Shown: positions 33,245 through 42,132 of the stretch, one piece after another | Position numbering within the stretch: position 1 is the stretch's first letter | How the letters are laid out: each line of letters begins with the position of its first letter | Source: Enterobacteriaceae bacterium | Lineage (GTDB): Bacteria > Pseudomonadota > Gammaproteobacteria > Enterobacterales > Enterobacteriaceae | Length of the DNA stretch: 64,000 nt | Assembly: GCA_902363335.1 (NCBI GenBank) | Contig: CABIZV010000001.1 | Coordinates: 310,001-374,000 of the forward strand | Direction: 5' to 3' | Made by a program: the position numbers and the translations under genes | Notes under the pieces: generated by a model | Database searches by the model: none | Seen by the model: the letters and a program-made list of their open reading frames with translations, nothing else | Told to the model about the DNA's origin: nothing

Positions 33245-35056
33245 ATGAACTCTGTAATGTTACGGGTAACAAATCGCATTATCGAACGCTCTCGTGCTAC
33301 GCGTCAGGCCTATCTTGCGCGTATTGAGCAGGCAAAAACTGAAACGGTTCATCGTTCAGAACTGGCCTGCGGTAACCTGGCGCACGGCTTCGCCGCCTGT
33401 CAGGCTGACGATAAAGCGTCGTTGAAAAGCATGTTGCGTAACAATATTGCGATCATTACCTCTTACAACGACATGCTTTCTGCCCACCAGCCGTATGAAA
33501 CCTACCCGGATCAAATCCGCAAAGCGCTGCACAGCGTTAATGCGGTGGGCCAGGTCGCGGGCGGCGTTCCGGCGATGTGTGACGGGGTTACTCAGGGGCA
33601 GAACGGTATGGAACTCTCCTTGCTGAGCCGTGAAGTTATCGCGATGTCCGCGGCGGTTGGTTTATCTCACAACATGTTCGATGGCGCGCTTTACCTTGGC
33701 GTCTGCGATAAAATCGTCCCAGGGTTGGCGATGGCTGCGCTGTCATTCGGCCACCTGCCTTCCGTTTTCATTCCATCCGGCCCGATGGCCAGCGGCCTGC
33801 CTAACAAAGAAAAAGTGCGTATTCGCCAGCTTTATGCCGAAGGTAAAGTTGACCGTACTGCGCTGCTCGAGTCAGAAGCGGCATCCTACCATGCGCCAGG
33901 TACCTGTACTTTCTACGGTACTGCCAATACCAACCAGATGGTGATTGAGTTCATGGGGATGCAGCTGCCAGGCTCATCATTTGTACACCCGGATGCCCCG
34001 CTGCGTGCGGAGCTGACCGCGGCGGCAGCACGTCAGGTGACGCGGATGACCGGCAACGGTAACGACTGGATGCCACTGGGTAAAATGATCGACGAGAAAG
34101 TGGTCGTCAACGGGATTGTTGCCCTGCTAGCAACCGGTGGCTCAACAAACCACACCATGCACCTGGTGGCGATGGCGCGCGCGGCGGGCATTATCATCAA
34201 CTGGGATGATTTCTCCGAACTCTCCGACGTGGTGCCTCTGATGGCGCGACTTTACCCGAACGGCCCTGCTGATATTAACCACTTCCAGGCGGCCGGTGGC
34301 GTGCCGGTGCTGGTGCGCGAACTGATAAAAGGCGGTCTGCTGCACGAAGATGTGAACACGGTAGCCGGTTTCGGCCTGTCTCATTACACCATGGAACCGT
34401 GGTTAAACAACGGCAAGCTGGACTGGCGTGAAGGGGCTAGCGTATCGCTTGACGATAGCATTATCGCCACCTTCGACAAGCCATTCTCAAAACACGGCGG
34501 CACCAAAGTATTGAGCGGTAACCTCGGTCGTGCGGTGATGAAAACCTCAGCCGTGCCGGTTGAAAACCAGGTCATTGAAGCGCCTGCGGTTGTTTTTGAA
34601 AGCCAGCATGATGTCTTACCAGCGTTTGAAGCGGGTCTGCTGGATAAAGATTGCGTGGTTGTTGTGCGTCATCAAGGGCCAAAAGCGAATGGCATGCCAG
34701 AATTACATAAACTTATGCCGCCACTTGGTGTATTATTGGACCGCTGTTTCAAAATTGCGTTAGTGACTGATGGGCGACTGTCTGGCGCTTCCGGCAAAGT
34801 TCCATCGGCGATCCATGTCACCCCGGAAGCCTATGATGGTGGGCTGCTGGCAAAAGTGCGCGACGGTGACATGATCCGCGTAAACGGCCAGACCGGTGAG
34901 CTGACGCTGCTGGTCGATGAAGCCGAACTGGCTGCGCGTCAACCGCATATTCCCGATCTGAGCGCTTCGCGCGTGGGCACAGGTCGTGAGCTGTTCGGTG
35001 CATTACGGGAAAAACTCTCCGGTGCAGAGCAGGGCGCAACCTGTATTACCTTTTAA
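33245..35056 (+). CDS. edd: Phosphogluconate dehydratase
   Basis: The 603-residue iron-sulfur enzyme converts 6-phosphogluconate to 2-keto-3-deoxy-6-phosphogluconate. Family motifs include GGVPAMCDGVTQGQNGMELSLLSR, PSGPMASGLPNKEK, CTFYGTANTNQM and LVTDGRLSGASGKVP. The length equals E. coli Edd. The start follows TGAGGAG. A GntR-like palindrome lies inside codons 5 to 10. It forms an operon with eda. Confidence 0.97.
   Translation: MNSVMLRVTNRIIERSRATRQAYLARIEQAKTETVHRSELACGNLAHGFAACQADDKASLKSMLRNNIAIITSYNDMLSAHQPYETYPDQIRKALHSVNAVGQVAGGVPAMCDGVTQGQNGMELSLLSREVIAMSAAVGLSHNMFDGALYLGVCDKIVPGLAMAALSFGHLPSVFIPSGPMASGLPNKEKVRIRQLYAEGKVDRTALLESEAASYHAPGTCTFYGTANTNQMVIEFMGMQLPGSSFVHPDAPLRAELTAAAARQVTRMTGNGNDWMPLGKMIDEKVVVNGIVALLATGGSTNHTMHLVAMARAAGIIINWDDFSELSDVVPLMARLYPNGPADINHFQAAGGVPVLVRELIKGGLLHEDVNTVAGFGLSHYTMEPWLNNGKLDWREGASVSLDDSIIATFDKPFSKHGGTKVLSGNLGRAVMKTSAVPVENQVIEAPAVVFESQHDVLPAFEAGLLDKDCVVVVRHQGPKANGMPELHKLMPPLGVLLDRCFKIALVTDGRLSGASGKVPSAIHVTPEAYDGGLLAKVRDGDMIRVNGQTGELTLLVDEAELAARQPHIPDLSASRVGTGRELFGALREKLSGAEQGATCITF
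33257..33272. promoter_or_regulatory. Candidate GntR operator inside edd codons
   Basis: ATGTTACGGGTAACAA fits ATGTTA-N4-TAACAT with one mismatch and is a near-perfect palindrome, starting 13 bases into the edd coding sequence. Together with the 33036 site it could form a repression loop. Confidence 0.6.
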
Positions 35057-35095
35057 GATGACACGATTTGTAGATCTGGCGAGAGAAAATTTCTG

Positions 35096-35737
35096 ATGAA
35101 AAACTGGAAAACAACTGCAGAAGCAATCCTGACCACTGGCCCGGTAGTACCGGTTATTGTGGTAAACAAGCTTGAGCACGCTGTACCGATGGCTAAAGCA
35201 CTGGTTGCTGGTGGTGTACGTGTACTGGAAGTGACGCTGCGTACCGCTTGCGCGATGGATGCGATTCGCGCCATTGCCAAAGAAGTGCCGGATGCTATCG
35301 TCGGCGCGGGTACCGTGACCAACGCACAGCAGCTTAAAGAAGTTACCGAAGCGGGCGCGCAGTTTGCCATCAGCCCAGGCCTGACCGACAGCCTGCTGAA
35401 AGCGGCAACCGCGGGTACTATCCCTCTGATCCCAGGTATCTGCTCCGTGTCTGAACTGATGCTGGGTATGGAGCACGGTCTGAAAGAGTTCAAATTCTTC
35501 CCGGCTGAAGCGAACGGTGGCGTGAAAGCGTTGCAGGCGATTGCAGGGCCGTTCTCGCAGATCCGTTTCTGCCCAACCGGCGGTATCTCTCCGGCTAACT
35601 ACCGTGACTACCTGGCGCTGAAAAGCGTTCTGTGCATCGGTGGTTCCTGGTTGGTTCCGGCTGACGCGCTGGAAGCAGGCGATTACGATCGCATCACCAA
35701 ACTGGCTCGCGAAGCGGTTGCTGGTGCGAAGCTGTAA
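35096..35737 (+). CDS. eda: KDPG/KHG aldolase
   Basis: The 213-residue aldolase splits 2-keto-3-deoxy-6-phosphogluconate into pyruvate and glyceraldehyde-3-phosphate. Catalytic Glu is in VLEVTLRT near residue 45 and the Schiff-base Lys in EFKFFPAEANGG near residue 133. It starts 39 bases after edd and ends the Entner-Doudoroff operon. Confidence 0.97.
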   Translation: MKNWKTTAEAILTTGPVVPVIVVNKLEHAVPMAKALVAGGVRVLEVTLRTACAMDAIRAIAKEVPDAIVGAGTVTNAQQLKEVTEAGAQFAISPGLTDSLLKAATAGTIPLIPGICSVSELMLGMEHGLKEFKFFPAEANGGVKALQAIAGPFSQIRFCPTGGISPANYRDYLALKSVLCIGGSWLVPADALEAGDYDRITKLAREAVAGAKL

Positions 35738-35780
35738 AATATCTGATTTACCCGGTCTTATGGCCGGGTAACAGAAAAGA

Positions 35781-35813
35781 GGGCGGGTACGCGAAAGCGA
35801 CCCGCCTTTTTTT
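35781..35813. terminator. Terminator between eda and purT
   Basis: GGCGGGT and ACCCGCC form a stem with a T run on the plus strand. It ends eda and may also serve the converging purT. Confidence 0.8.
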
Positions 35814-36990
35814 ATCCCTGAACGATGACCGCCGCGGCGGCAATTTTGGCCCGCTCAACCGCGTCTTCAACGCTATCGGCGGTCGCCAGCGCCACGCCCA
35901 ATCGGCGTGAACCGTCGATTTCAGGTTTACCGAACAGGCGCAGTTGTACGTTAGCCGACAGCGCATTCTGCACATTGTCAAACGTCACGTTACGGCTGGT
36001 TAACTGCGGCAGCAGTACGGCGGAAGCGCTTGGGTCGTACTGACGGATCCCGCCAATCGGCAGCCCAAGGAAGGCGCGCACGTGCAGGGCGAATTCCGAG
36101 AGATCTTGTGAAATCAGCGTCACCATCCCGGTATCGTGCGGGCGCGGTGATACTTCGCTAAACACCACATCATCACCGCAGACAAACAGTTCGACGCCGA
36201 ACAGACCATAGCCACCAAGCGCCAGCACCACTTCGCGCGAAATTTCCTGCGCGCGCGCCAGCGCCCGTTCACTCATCTGCTGAGGCTGCCACGACTCGCG
36301 GTAATCGCCGTCTTCCTGACGATGGCCTATTGGTGCGCAAAAATGAACGCCATCCACGGCATTCACGGTGAGCAGCGTGATTTCGAAATCAAAGTTCACC
36401 ACGCCCTCAACGATGACGCGACCGGCACCGGCGCGCCCACCTTCTTGGGCGTACTGCCAGGCTTGAGTCAGTTGATCCTCGTGGCGAATAAACGTCTGGC
36501 CCTTGCCGGATGAGCTCATCACCGGTTTAACGATGCACGGTAGACCAATATCTGTCACCGCCTGACGAAACCGCTCCTCACTGTCCGCAAAGTGATACGC
36601 CGAGGTAGGCAGTTTGAGCGTTTCAGCCGCCAGTCGGCGGATACCTTCGCGATTCATGGTCAATTGGGTTGCGCGTGCGCAGGGCACCACATGCTGACCT
36701 GCCTGCTCGAGTTCAATCAGCATGTCGGTGGCGATCGCTTCAATTTCTGGCACGATAAAGTCAGGTTTTTCCTGCTCGACCAGCGCTTTAAGCGCGTTTT
36801 TATCAAGCATATTGATAACAAAAGCGCGGTGTGCGACGTGCATCGCCGGGGCATCTGCGTAACGATCAACCGCAATGACCTCAATCCCTAATCGTTGACA
36901 TTCAATGGCGACTTCTTTGCCAAGCTCACCCGAACCCAAAAGCATTACGCGCGTCGCAGCAGGACGCAGAGCTGTGCCTAATAACGTCAT
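35812..36990 (-). CDS. purT: Formate-dependent GAR transformylase PurT
   Basis: The 392-residue ATP-grasp enzyme makes formyl-glycinamide ribonucleotide from formate and ATP in purine synthesis. Visible are MLLGSGELGKEVAIECQRLG, the ATP-grasp core CIVKPVMSSSGKGQ and VELFVCGDDVVFSEVSPRPHDTG. I chose MTLLGTALRP at 36990, as in E. coli, over an ATG four codons upstream. A PurR box lies about 40 bases upstream. Confidence 0.96.
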   Translation of the reverse strand: MTLLGTALRPAATRVMLLGSGELGKEVAIECQRLGIEVIAVDRYADAPAMHVAHRAFVINMLDKNALKALVEQEKPDFIVPEIEAIATDMLIELEQAGQHVVPCARATQLTMNREGIRRLAAETLKLPTSAYHFADSEERFRQAVTDIGLPCIVKPVMSSSGKGQTFIRHEDQLTQAWQYAQEGGRAGAGRVIVEGVVNFDFEITLLTVNAVDGVHFCAPIGHRQEDGDYRESWQPQQMSERALARAQEISREVVLALGGYGLFGVELFVCGDDVVFSEVSPRPHDTGMVTLISQDLSEFALHVRAFLGLPIGGIRQYDPSASAVLLPQLTSRNVTFDNVQNALSANVQLRLFGKPEIDGSRRLGVALATADSVEDAVERAKIAAAAVIVQG

Positions 36991-37030
36991 GACCCAATCC
37001 ACCCTCTATCCAAAATTTGCCGCATTATAA

Positions 37031-37046
37031 ACGAAAACGTTTGCGT
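37031..37046. promoter_or_regulatory. PurR operator of purT
   Basis: ACGAAAACGTTTGCGT matches the PurR palindrome ACGCAAACGTTTGCGT in 15 of 16 positions, upstream of purT. Confidence 0.85.
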
Positions 37047-37171
37047 GTGTCTTGCCGGCGATCTTTTATCAGCACTATCGCCTTAAATTTGCGCATCTTT
37101 ATGCGTACCAGACATATCCTGACATCTGCTCGCTTAGGCTGAAATCCTCATGCATTTCTTCGGGAGGTTAT

Positions 37172-37813
37172 ATGTCAGGTTGGCTTAATCAGCTGCAATC
37201 ATTGCTGGGACAAAAATCAGGTGAGGGAAAGAAGGATCTTAGCCAGATGCTGGTGCCTGGCGCATTAGGTGGGTTGGCGGGCCTGCTCGTCGCCAGTAAA
37301 TCGTCACGGAAGATGTTGGCCAAATATGGCACTGGCGCGCTACTGGTCGGCGGTGGTGCCGTGGCGGGAAGCGTGCTGTGGAACAAGTATAAGGATAAAT
37401 TGCGCGCTAACCCGCAAACAGAATCGAAATACGGTCAACCGGCGGCCCCGCTGGATGTCCGTACTGAGCGGCTGATTCTGGCGCTGGTTTTTGCCGCGAA
37501 GAGTGACGGGCATATTGATGCTAAAGAGCAGGCGGCTATTGAGCACCAGCTGCGAGAGGCGGGCGTGGAAGATCAGGGGCGAACGTTCATCGCGAAGGCT
37601 CTCGAACAACCGCTCGATCCCCAGCGTCTGGCACGCGATGTCCATAACGAAGAAGAGGCGCTGGAGCTCTATTTTATCAGCTGTGCCGCCATCGATATCG
37701 ACCACTTTATGGAGCGAAGCTACCTGAATGCGCTGGGCGAGGCGTTAAAGCTGCCGCTTGAGGTGCGCGAGGAGATCGAGAAGGATTTACAACAACAAAA
37801 ACAGCAACTTTAA
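37172..37813 (+). CDS. yebE: DUF533 inner-membrane protein YebE
   Basis: The 213-residue protein starts MSGWLNQLQSLLGQKSGEGK after GGAGG and contains a glycine-rich hydrophobic segment (PGALGGLAGLLVASKS and GTGALLVGGGAVAGSVLW) followed by a TerB-like helical domain (SDGHIDAKEQAAIEHQL). In E. coli it responds to envelope stress through Cpx. Its role is unknown. The yebF and yebG genes that separate it from purT in E. coli are absent. Confidence 0.92.
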   Translation: MSGWLNQLQSLLGQKSGEGKKDLSQMLVPGALGGLAGLLVASKSSRKMLAKYGTGALLVGGGAVAGSVLWNKYKDKLRANPQTESKYGQPAAPLDVRTERLILALVFAAKSDGHIDAKEQAAIEHQLREAGVEDQGRTFIAKALEQPLDPQRLARDVHNEEEALELYFISCAAIDIDHFMERSYLNALGEALKLPLEVREEIEKDLQQQKQQL

Positions 37814-37883
37814 GGTTCAGAACGCAGGTTTTGCTTGCATCAGCGTCTAATTTGTCCACCCTTATAGAGTGTGACTAAAACAG

Positions 37884-39947
37884 ATGAATAATGAGATGCC
37901 ACCTAAAGCGAAACGGATCCCATTCGCCATGACATTGCATGGCGATACGCGTATTGATAACTACTATTGGCTGCGTGATGACACGCGGTCTGAGCCTGCC
38001 GTGCTGGACTATTTAAAACAGGAGAACGACTACGGGCAGGCGGTGATGTCCTCGCAGCGCAGCTTACAGGATAAGGTGCTTAAAGAGATCATCGACCGCA
38101 TTCCGCCCCGGGAAGTGTCGGCGCCCTATATCAAAAATGGTTACCGCTATCGGCAGGTGTATGAACCGGGGCAGGAGTATGCGATTTATCAGCGTCAGGC
38201 ATTAGGGGAAGACAGCTGGTCGTTGCTGCTCGATGAAAATGAACGGGCGGCAGACAGCGAGTTTTACACGCTGGGCGGCCTCAATGTTGCGCCGGATAAC
38301 CATCTGCTGGCCGTGACCGAGGATTTTCTCTCGCGTCGTCAGTACGGTTTGCGCATTCGTCATCTGACGAATGACAGCTGGCTGCCGGAAGTTATTGAAG
38401 ACGTCTCTCCGGGCGTGGTGTGGGGCAATGACTCGCGTACGCTCTATTACGTCCGTCAGCACCCGACAACGCTGTTGCCGTGGCAGGTCTGGCGTCATCA
38501 GATTGGCACTCCCGTGATGCAAGATGAGCTAATTTACGAGGAAGCTGACGAAATGTTCTACGTCAGCTTGCATAAAACCTCTTCACGCAAGTACGTGGTG
38601 ATAGCGCTTTCCAGCGCCACCACCAGTGAGATGTTGTTGCTGGATGCTGATAAAGCGCACGCACAGCCACAGTCTTATCTGCCGCGCCGCAAAGATCATG
38701 AATACAGCCTCGACCATTATCAGCAGCAGTTTTATCTGCGCTCTAACCGTGACGGTAAAAATTTCGGTCTCTACCGCAGTGAAAGCTGGGATGAGAGCGC
38801 ATGGCAAACGGTGATCCCACCGCGCGATACGGTGATGCTGGAAGATTTCACCTTGTTCCGCGATTGGCTGGTGGTGGAAGAACGTCAGCAGGGGTTAATG
38901 CGTCTGCGGCAGATCCATCGTCACAGTCAGCAGGAACGGGAAATTGCGTTTGATGATCCGACATATGTGACGTGGATTGCCTATAACCCGGAACCGGAAA
39001 CGGCCTGTTTGCGTTATGGTTATTCCTCTATGACCACGCCAGATACGCTTTTTGAGCTGAATATGGACAGCGGCGAACGAGCGGTGCTTAAACAGCAAGA
39101 GGTGCAAGGCTTTGTGGCCAGCCGCTATCGCAGCGAGCGTTTGTGGATAACGGCACGCGACGGCGTCCAGGTTCCCGTGTCATTGGTCTATCGCCATGAA
39201 CATTTCCGCCGCGGCAAAAATCCCTTGCTGGTCTACGGCTACGGCTCTTATGGCGCCAGTATGGATGCCGATTTCAGTAGCAGCCGGTTGAGTTTGCTCG
39301 ACAGGGGTTTTGTCTTTGCTATTGCCCATATTCGCGGCGGCGGTGAGCTGGGGCAGCAGTGGTATGAAGACGGGAAGTTCCTCAAAAAGCTCAATACCTT
39401 TAATGACTATATCGACGTTTGCGATGGGTTACTGGCAAAAGGCTATGGTGATCCGGCGCTGTGCTTCGGTATGGGAGGAAGCGCTGGCGGAATGCTGATG
39501 GGCACGGTGATTAACGAACGGCCTTCGTTGTTAAAGGGCGTGGTCGCTCAGGTGCCGTTTATTGATGTCGTGACTACCATGCTCGATGAATCCATCCCGC
39601 TGACCACCGGAGAATTCGAGGAGTGGGGGAATCCGCAGGATGAAACCTACTACCGTTACATGAAATCCTACAGCCCCTATGACAACGTCAAGCCGCAGGC
39701 TTATCCTCATTTGCTGGTGACGACCGGGCTGCATGATTCACAGGTGCAGTATTGGGAGCCCGCGAAATGGGTGGCTAAACTGCGTGAGCAGAAAGTCGAT
39801 GATAACCTTCTGCTGCTCTGCACCGACATGGATTCCGGGCACGGCGGTAAGTCCGGGCGCTATAAGAGCTATGAAGGCGTGGCGCTGGAATACGCCTTCC
39901 TGATAGCGCTGGCGCAGGGAACGCTTCCGGGACAAACGGAGCGCTAA
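37884..39947 (+). CDS. ptrB: Oligopeptidase B
   Basis: The 687-residue S9A-family peptidase cleaves after basic residues in short peptides in the cytoplasm. The N-terminal beta-propeller covers about residues 1 to 400. The catalytic Ser is in FGMGGSAGGMLMG near residue 533, with Asp in the LLVTTGLHDSQV region and His in DSGHGGKSG. The length matches E. coli PtrB. It converges with exoX, with no gap between them. Confidence 0.96.
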   Translation: MNNEMPPKAKRIPFAMTLHGDTRIDNYYWLRDDTRSEPAVLDYLKQENDYGQAVMSSQRSLQDKVLKEIIDRIPPREVSAPYIKNGYRYRQVYEPGQEYAIYQRQALGEDSWSLLLDENERAADSEFYTLGGLNVAPDNHLLAVTEDFLSRRQYGLRIRHLTNDSWLPEVIEDVSPGVVWGNDSRTLYYVRQHPTTLLPWQVWRHQIGTPVMQDELIYEEADEMFYVSLHKTSSRKYVVIALSSATTSEMLLLDADKAHAQPQSYLPRRKDHEYSLDHYQQQFYLRSNRDGKNFGLYRSESWDESAWQTVIPPRDTVMLEDFTLFRDWLVVEERQQGLMRLRQIHRHSQQEREIAFDDPTYVTWIAYNPEPETACLRYGYSSMTTPDTLFELNMDSGERAVLKQQEVQGFVASRYRSERLWITARDGVQVPVSLVYRHEHFRRGKNPLLVYGYGSYGASMDADFSSSRLSLLDRGFVFAIAHIRGGGELGQQWYEDGKFLKKLNTFNDYIDVCDGLLAKGYGDPALCFGMGGSAGGMLMGTVINERPSLLKGVVAQVPFIDVVTTMLDESIPLTTGEFEEWGNPQDETYYRYMKSYSPYDNVKPQAYPHLLVTTGLHDSQVQYWEPAKWVAKLREQKVDDNLLLLCTDMDSGHGGKSGRYKSYEGVALEYAFLIALAQGTLPGQTER

Positions 39948-40607
39948 CTACTTCTCCAGATAGTGCTTTAACGTCATTTTGAGTTCCGGGCTCATGCGCT
40001 CAAGGTTGTTGAAAAGCCAGCGCAGATAGCCCGGATCGTCGCGAGCGATTTCCGCCACTTCCTGCCCGCGGTATTTTCCGAAGGTAAAAGTGCGCAGCAA
40101 CGCAGGGCGCCCGGTCACGTCAACCATCTGTTCCGCCGTCCAGCCGGAGACGTTCATAATATCAATCAGCAGTGCTGCGGTAATGTAGCAGTCATATAAC
40201 GCGCGGTGGTGATGCAGCCCTGGCGGTGTCGCCACGCTCAGCTTGCGGGATTTGTACAGCGCCATATTGCTGTACTTGATGCCGGGCCACAGTCGGCGCG
40301 CCATCTTCATAGTGCAAATCCACTCGCCGTCCATTTCCGGCAGGACGCGGCGGTCAAAACTGGCGTTATGCGCGACGTACCACGGGCTTCCCTGGTAGAA
40401 GGGCACCACTTCCTCAATCCACGGTTTATCGGCCACCATCTCTTCGGTGATGCGGTGGATAGCCATGGCCTGGGCGCTAATGGGACGGTCAGGACGAACC
40501 AGATGGCTCATTGGATTAACAATTTTACCGTCAACAACATCGACGGAGGCTATCTCAACGACGCCTCCTTGCAGGTCGCAGGTTTCGGTATCGATAACGC
40601 GCAGCAT
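39948..40607 (-). CDS. exoX: Exodeoxyribonuclease X
   Basis: The 219-residue DEDDh 3'-5' exonuclease acts in mismatch repair and UV repair. Catalytic acids are in VIDTETCDLQGG (Asp6 and Glu8), HNASFDRR and HRALYDCY. I chose ATG 40607 (MLRVIDTETC) because the open upstream extension lies in yobB. It is the second gene of a leftward yobB-exoX pair. Confidence 0.95.
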   Translation of the reverse strand: MLRVIDTETCDLQGGVVEIASVDVVDGKIVNPMSHLVRPDRPISAQAMAIHRITEEMVADKPWIEEVVPFYQGSPWYVAHNASFDRRVLPEMDGEWICTMKMARRLWPGIKYSNMALYKSRKLSVATPPGLHHHRALYDCYITAALLIDIMNVSGWTAEQMVDVTGRPALLRTFTFGKYRGQEVAEIARDDPGYLRWLFNNLERMSPELKMTLKHYLEK

Positions 40608-40630
40608 GGCGAACTCCCGGCCAAAAACGC

Positions 40631-41299
40631 CTAGCGTAAAGGAATGATCTCGCCTTGCCAACCCTGGGCGCTTTTTCTGCCGGTAAGCAGCAATTCGCCG
40701 CTGTCGGCCCGAACGATAAGCTGACCGTTTTCATCCCACAACGCGCTGCCGCCAGAGAACGTGCCGCTGGCATAATTAGACTTTAAAACGGCTATTGCAT
40801 ACTTATGAGCAAAACGCTGTAAACGCTGGGTGGTACGCTGTTGCTGAGGTTCCGCCATTGAGCTAACGGTCGCTAAGAGTGATGCCTGGTTCGACAATGC
40901 GCAGCCTTCATCATTGAGTTCAAAGATACTGATTTGATCGGAATCGGGCGCCAGGCAGGTTCCGTGACCTTGATGATGTTTCGCTGGCTGATGGTGATGC
41001 GGGGTGAAAACCACAATCCCTTTAATTCGTTTACCGTTCTTGTCGACCGGTAACCCTGCAATGATGGTCATTTGATAACGTTGGGCGGCATCATTGAGCG
41101 GTTGCAGTTGGGTATCGCACGGCGGGGCCGGGAGACATTTTTCATTAATGGGCCCGGTGAGCGATAATTCAGGAAAAATTAATACCTTGCATGCCTGTCT
41201 GGCGGCGGCATCAATAAAACGCAGATGGTGGGTGATATTTTCTGCGATGTCTCCTTCACGTGGCGCATATTGCGCCGCAGCAATTGTCCATGTCAGCAT
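40631..41299 (-). CDS. yobB: Nitrilase-superfamily protein YobB
   Basis: The 222-residue protein starts MLTWTIAAAQYAPREGDIAEN and has the nitrilase-type glutamate in FPELSLTG near residue 47 and a late SGGSALWDENGQLIVRAD segment. The usual ICYD-type nucleophile motif is not evident: the corresponding region reads DEGCALSNQASLLATV. Amidohydrolase activity is therefore doubtful. It pairs with exoX, 23 bases downstream. Confidence 0.85.
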   Translation of the reverse strand: MLTWTIAAAQYAPREGDIAENITHHLRFIDAAARQACKVLIFPELSLTGPINEKCLPAPPCDTQLQPLNDAAQRYQMTIIAGLPVDKNGKRIKGIVVFTPHHHQPAKHHQGHGTCLAPDSDQISIFELNDEGCALSNQASLLATVSSMAEPQQQRTTQRLQRFAHKYAIAVLKSNYASGTFSGGSALWDENGQLIVRADSGELLLTGRKSAQGWQGEIIPLR

Positions 41300-41387
41300 A
41301 GTTGCATCCTTCAACACGTGTCAGTGGTCTTTTATCCTGTAAAAGAGTAGCAGACGGGATGTCAGGATTTGTCACTTAGCGTAATCA

Positions 41388-41618
41388 TTATTTAGATTTA
41401 GGTTCATACGGCAGGCGAGACAGGTTGACGGAAGCCAGGCGGTGCGCAATGAGTCGTTCACGGAACCAGCCCCGCAAATGTTCGGGCTGCTCACGTTCGA
41501 CCACTTCCGCCACAATCGGCATATTGTAGCGCTCTTTAAAGGCGACGCCGGCGGCTGCCAGATCCACGTTGACTTTATCCATCTCTTCTTGCGGTAAGGT
41601 GGCCAGATTCGTTTGCAT
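41388..41618 (-). CDS. holE: DNA polymerase III theta subunit
   Basis: The 76-residue protein matches E. coli HolE over its length (NVDLAAAGVAFKERYNMP, HLRGWFRERLIAHRLASVN). Theta binds the epsilon proofreading subunit in the core polymerase. The start is preceded by CAGGAGAAAATC on the minus strand. It stands alone between yobB and the divergent yobA. Confidence 0.96.
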   Translation of the reverse strand: MQTNLATLPQEEMDKVNVDLAAAGVAFKERYNMPIVAEVVEREQPEHLRGWFRERLIAHRLASVNLSRLPYEPKSK

Positions 41619-41755
41619 GATTTTCTCCTGAAGCTAACGCGCAAAAGTTACTAAGAGTCACGCAAAATGGCAAGTCAATAGGGCGCTTATCTCGACTCGA
41701 ACATTATAGAGCGTTATCCTTCGGGTTAGATTGATAATCAAAGGGAATGATGAAA

Positions 41756-42130
41756 ATGAACTTCACCACCTCTCGCGCGTTGCGCGCATCGCTGTTGCTG
41801 TTAGGCGTCTTGTCCGCATCATCGGTCTGGGCACATGCCCATCTGGAGCAACAAACTCCGGCTGCCAACTCGGAGGTCAGCCCCTCACCGCAGTCTCTCA
41901 CGCTCAACTTCTCTGAAGGCATTGAAGGTCATTTCAGCGGCGTCACGCTCAAAGGGCCAAACCAGCAGAACATCGCTATCGGCAAGGCGGTACGCAATGA
42001 GAACGATAAAAAACAGCTCATCGTTCCCCTAACGGAGTCGCTGACCTCAGGTTTGTATACCGTTGAATGGCACGTCGTTTCGGTTGACGGCCATAAAACC
42101 AAAGGCCAGTATCAATTTAGCGTGAAGTAA
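41756..42130 (+). CDS. yobA: CopC-domain periplasmic protein YobA
   Basis: The 124-residue protein has a signal peptide ending VWA-HAHLEQQ, exposing an N-terminal His as in CopC copper proteins, and a conserved WHVVSVDGHKTKG end with a second His pair. I chose the ATG at 41756, nine bases after AAGGGA, which gives the E. coli length. ATGs at 41747 and 41750 are alternatives. It is the first gene of the yobA-yebZ-yebY operon for copper handling. Confidence 0.92.
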   Translation: MNFTTSRALRASLLLLGVLSASSVWAHAHLEQQTPAANSEVSPSPQSLTLNFSEGIEGHFSGVTLKGPNQQNIAIGKAVRNENDKKQLIVPLTESLTSGLYTVEWHVVSVDGHKTKGQYQFSVK

Positions 42131-42132
42131 TC

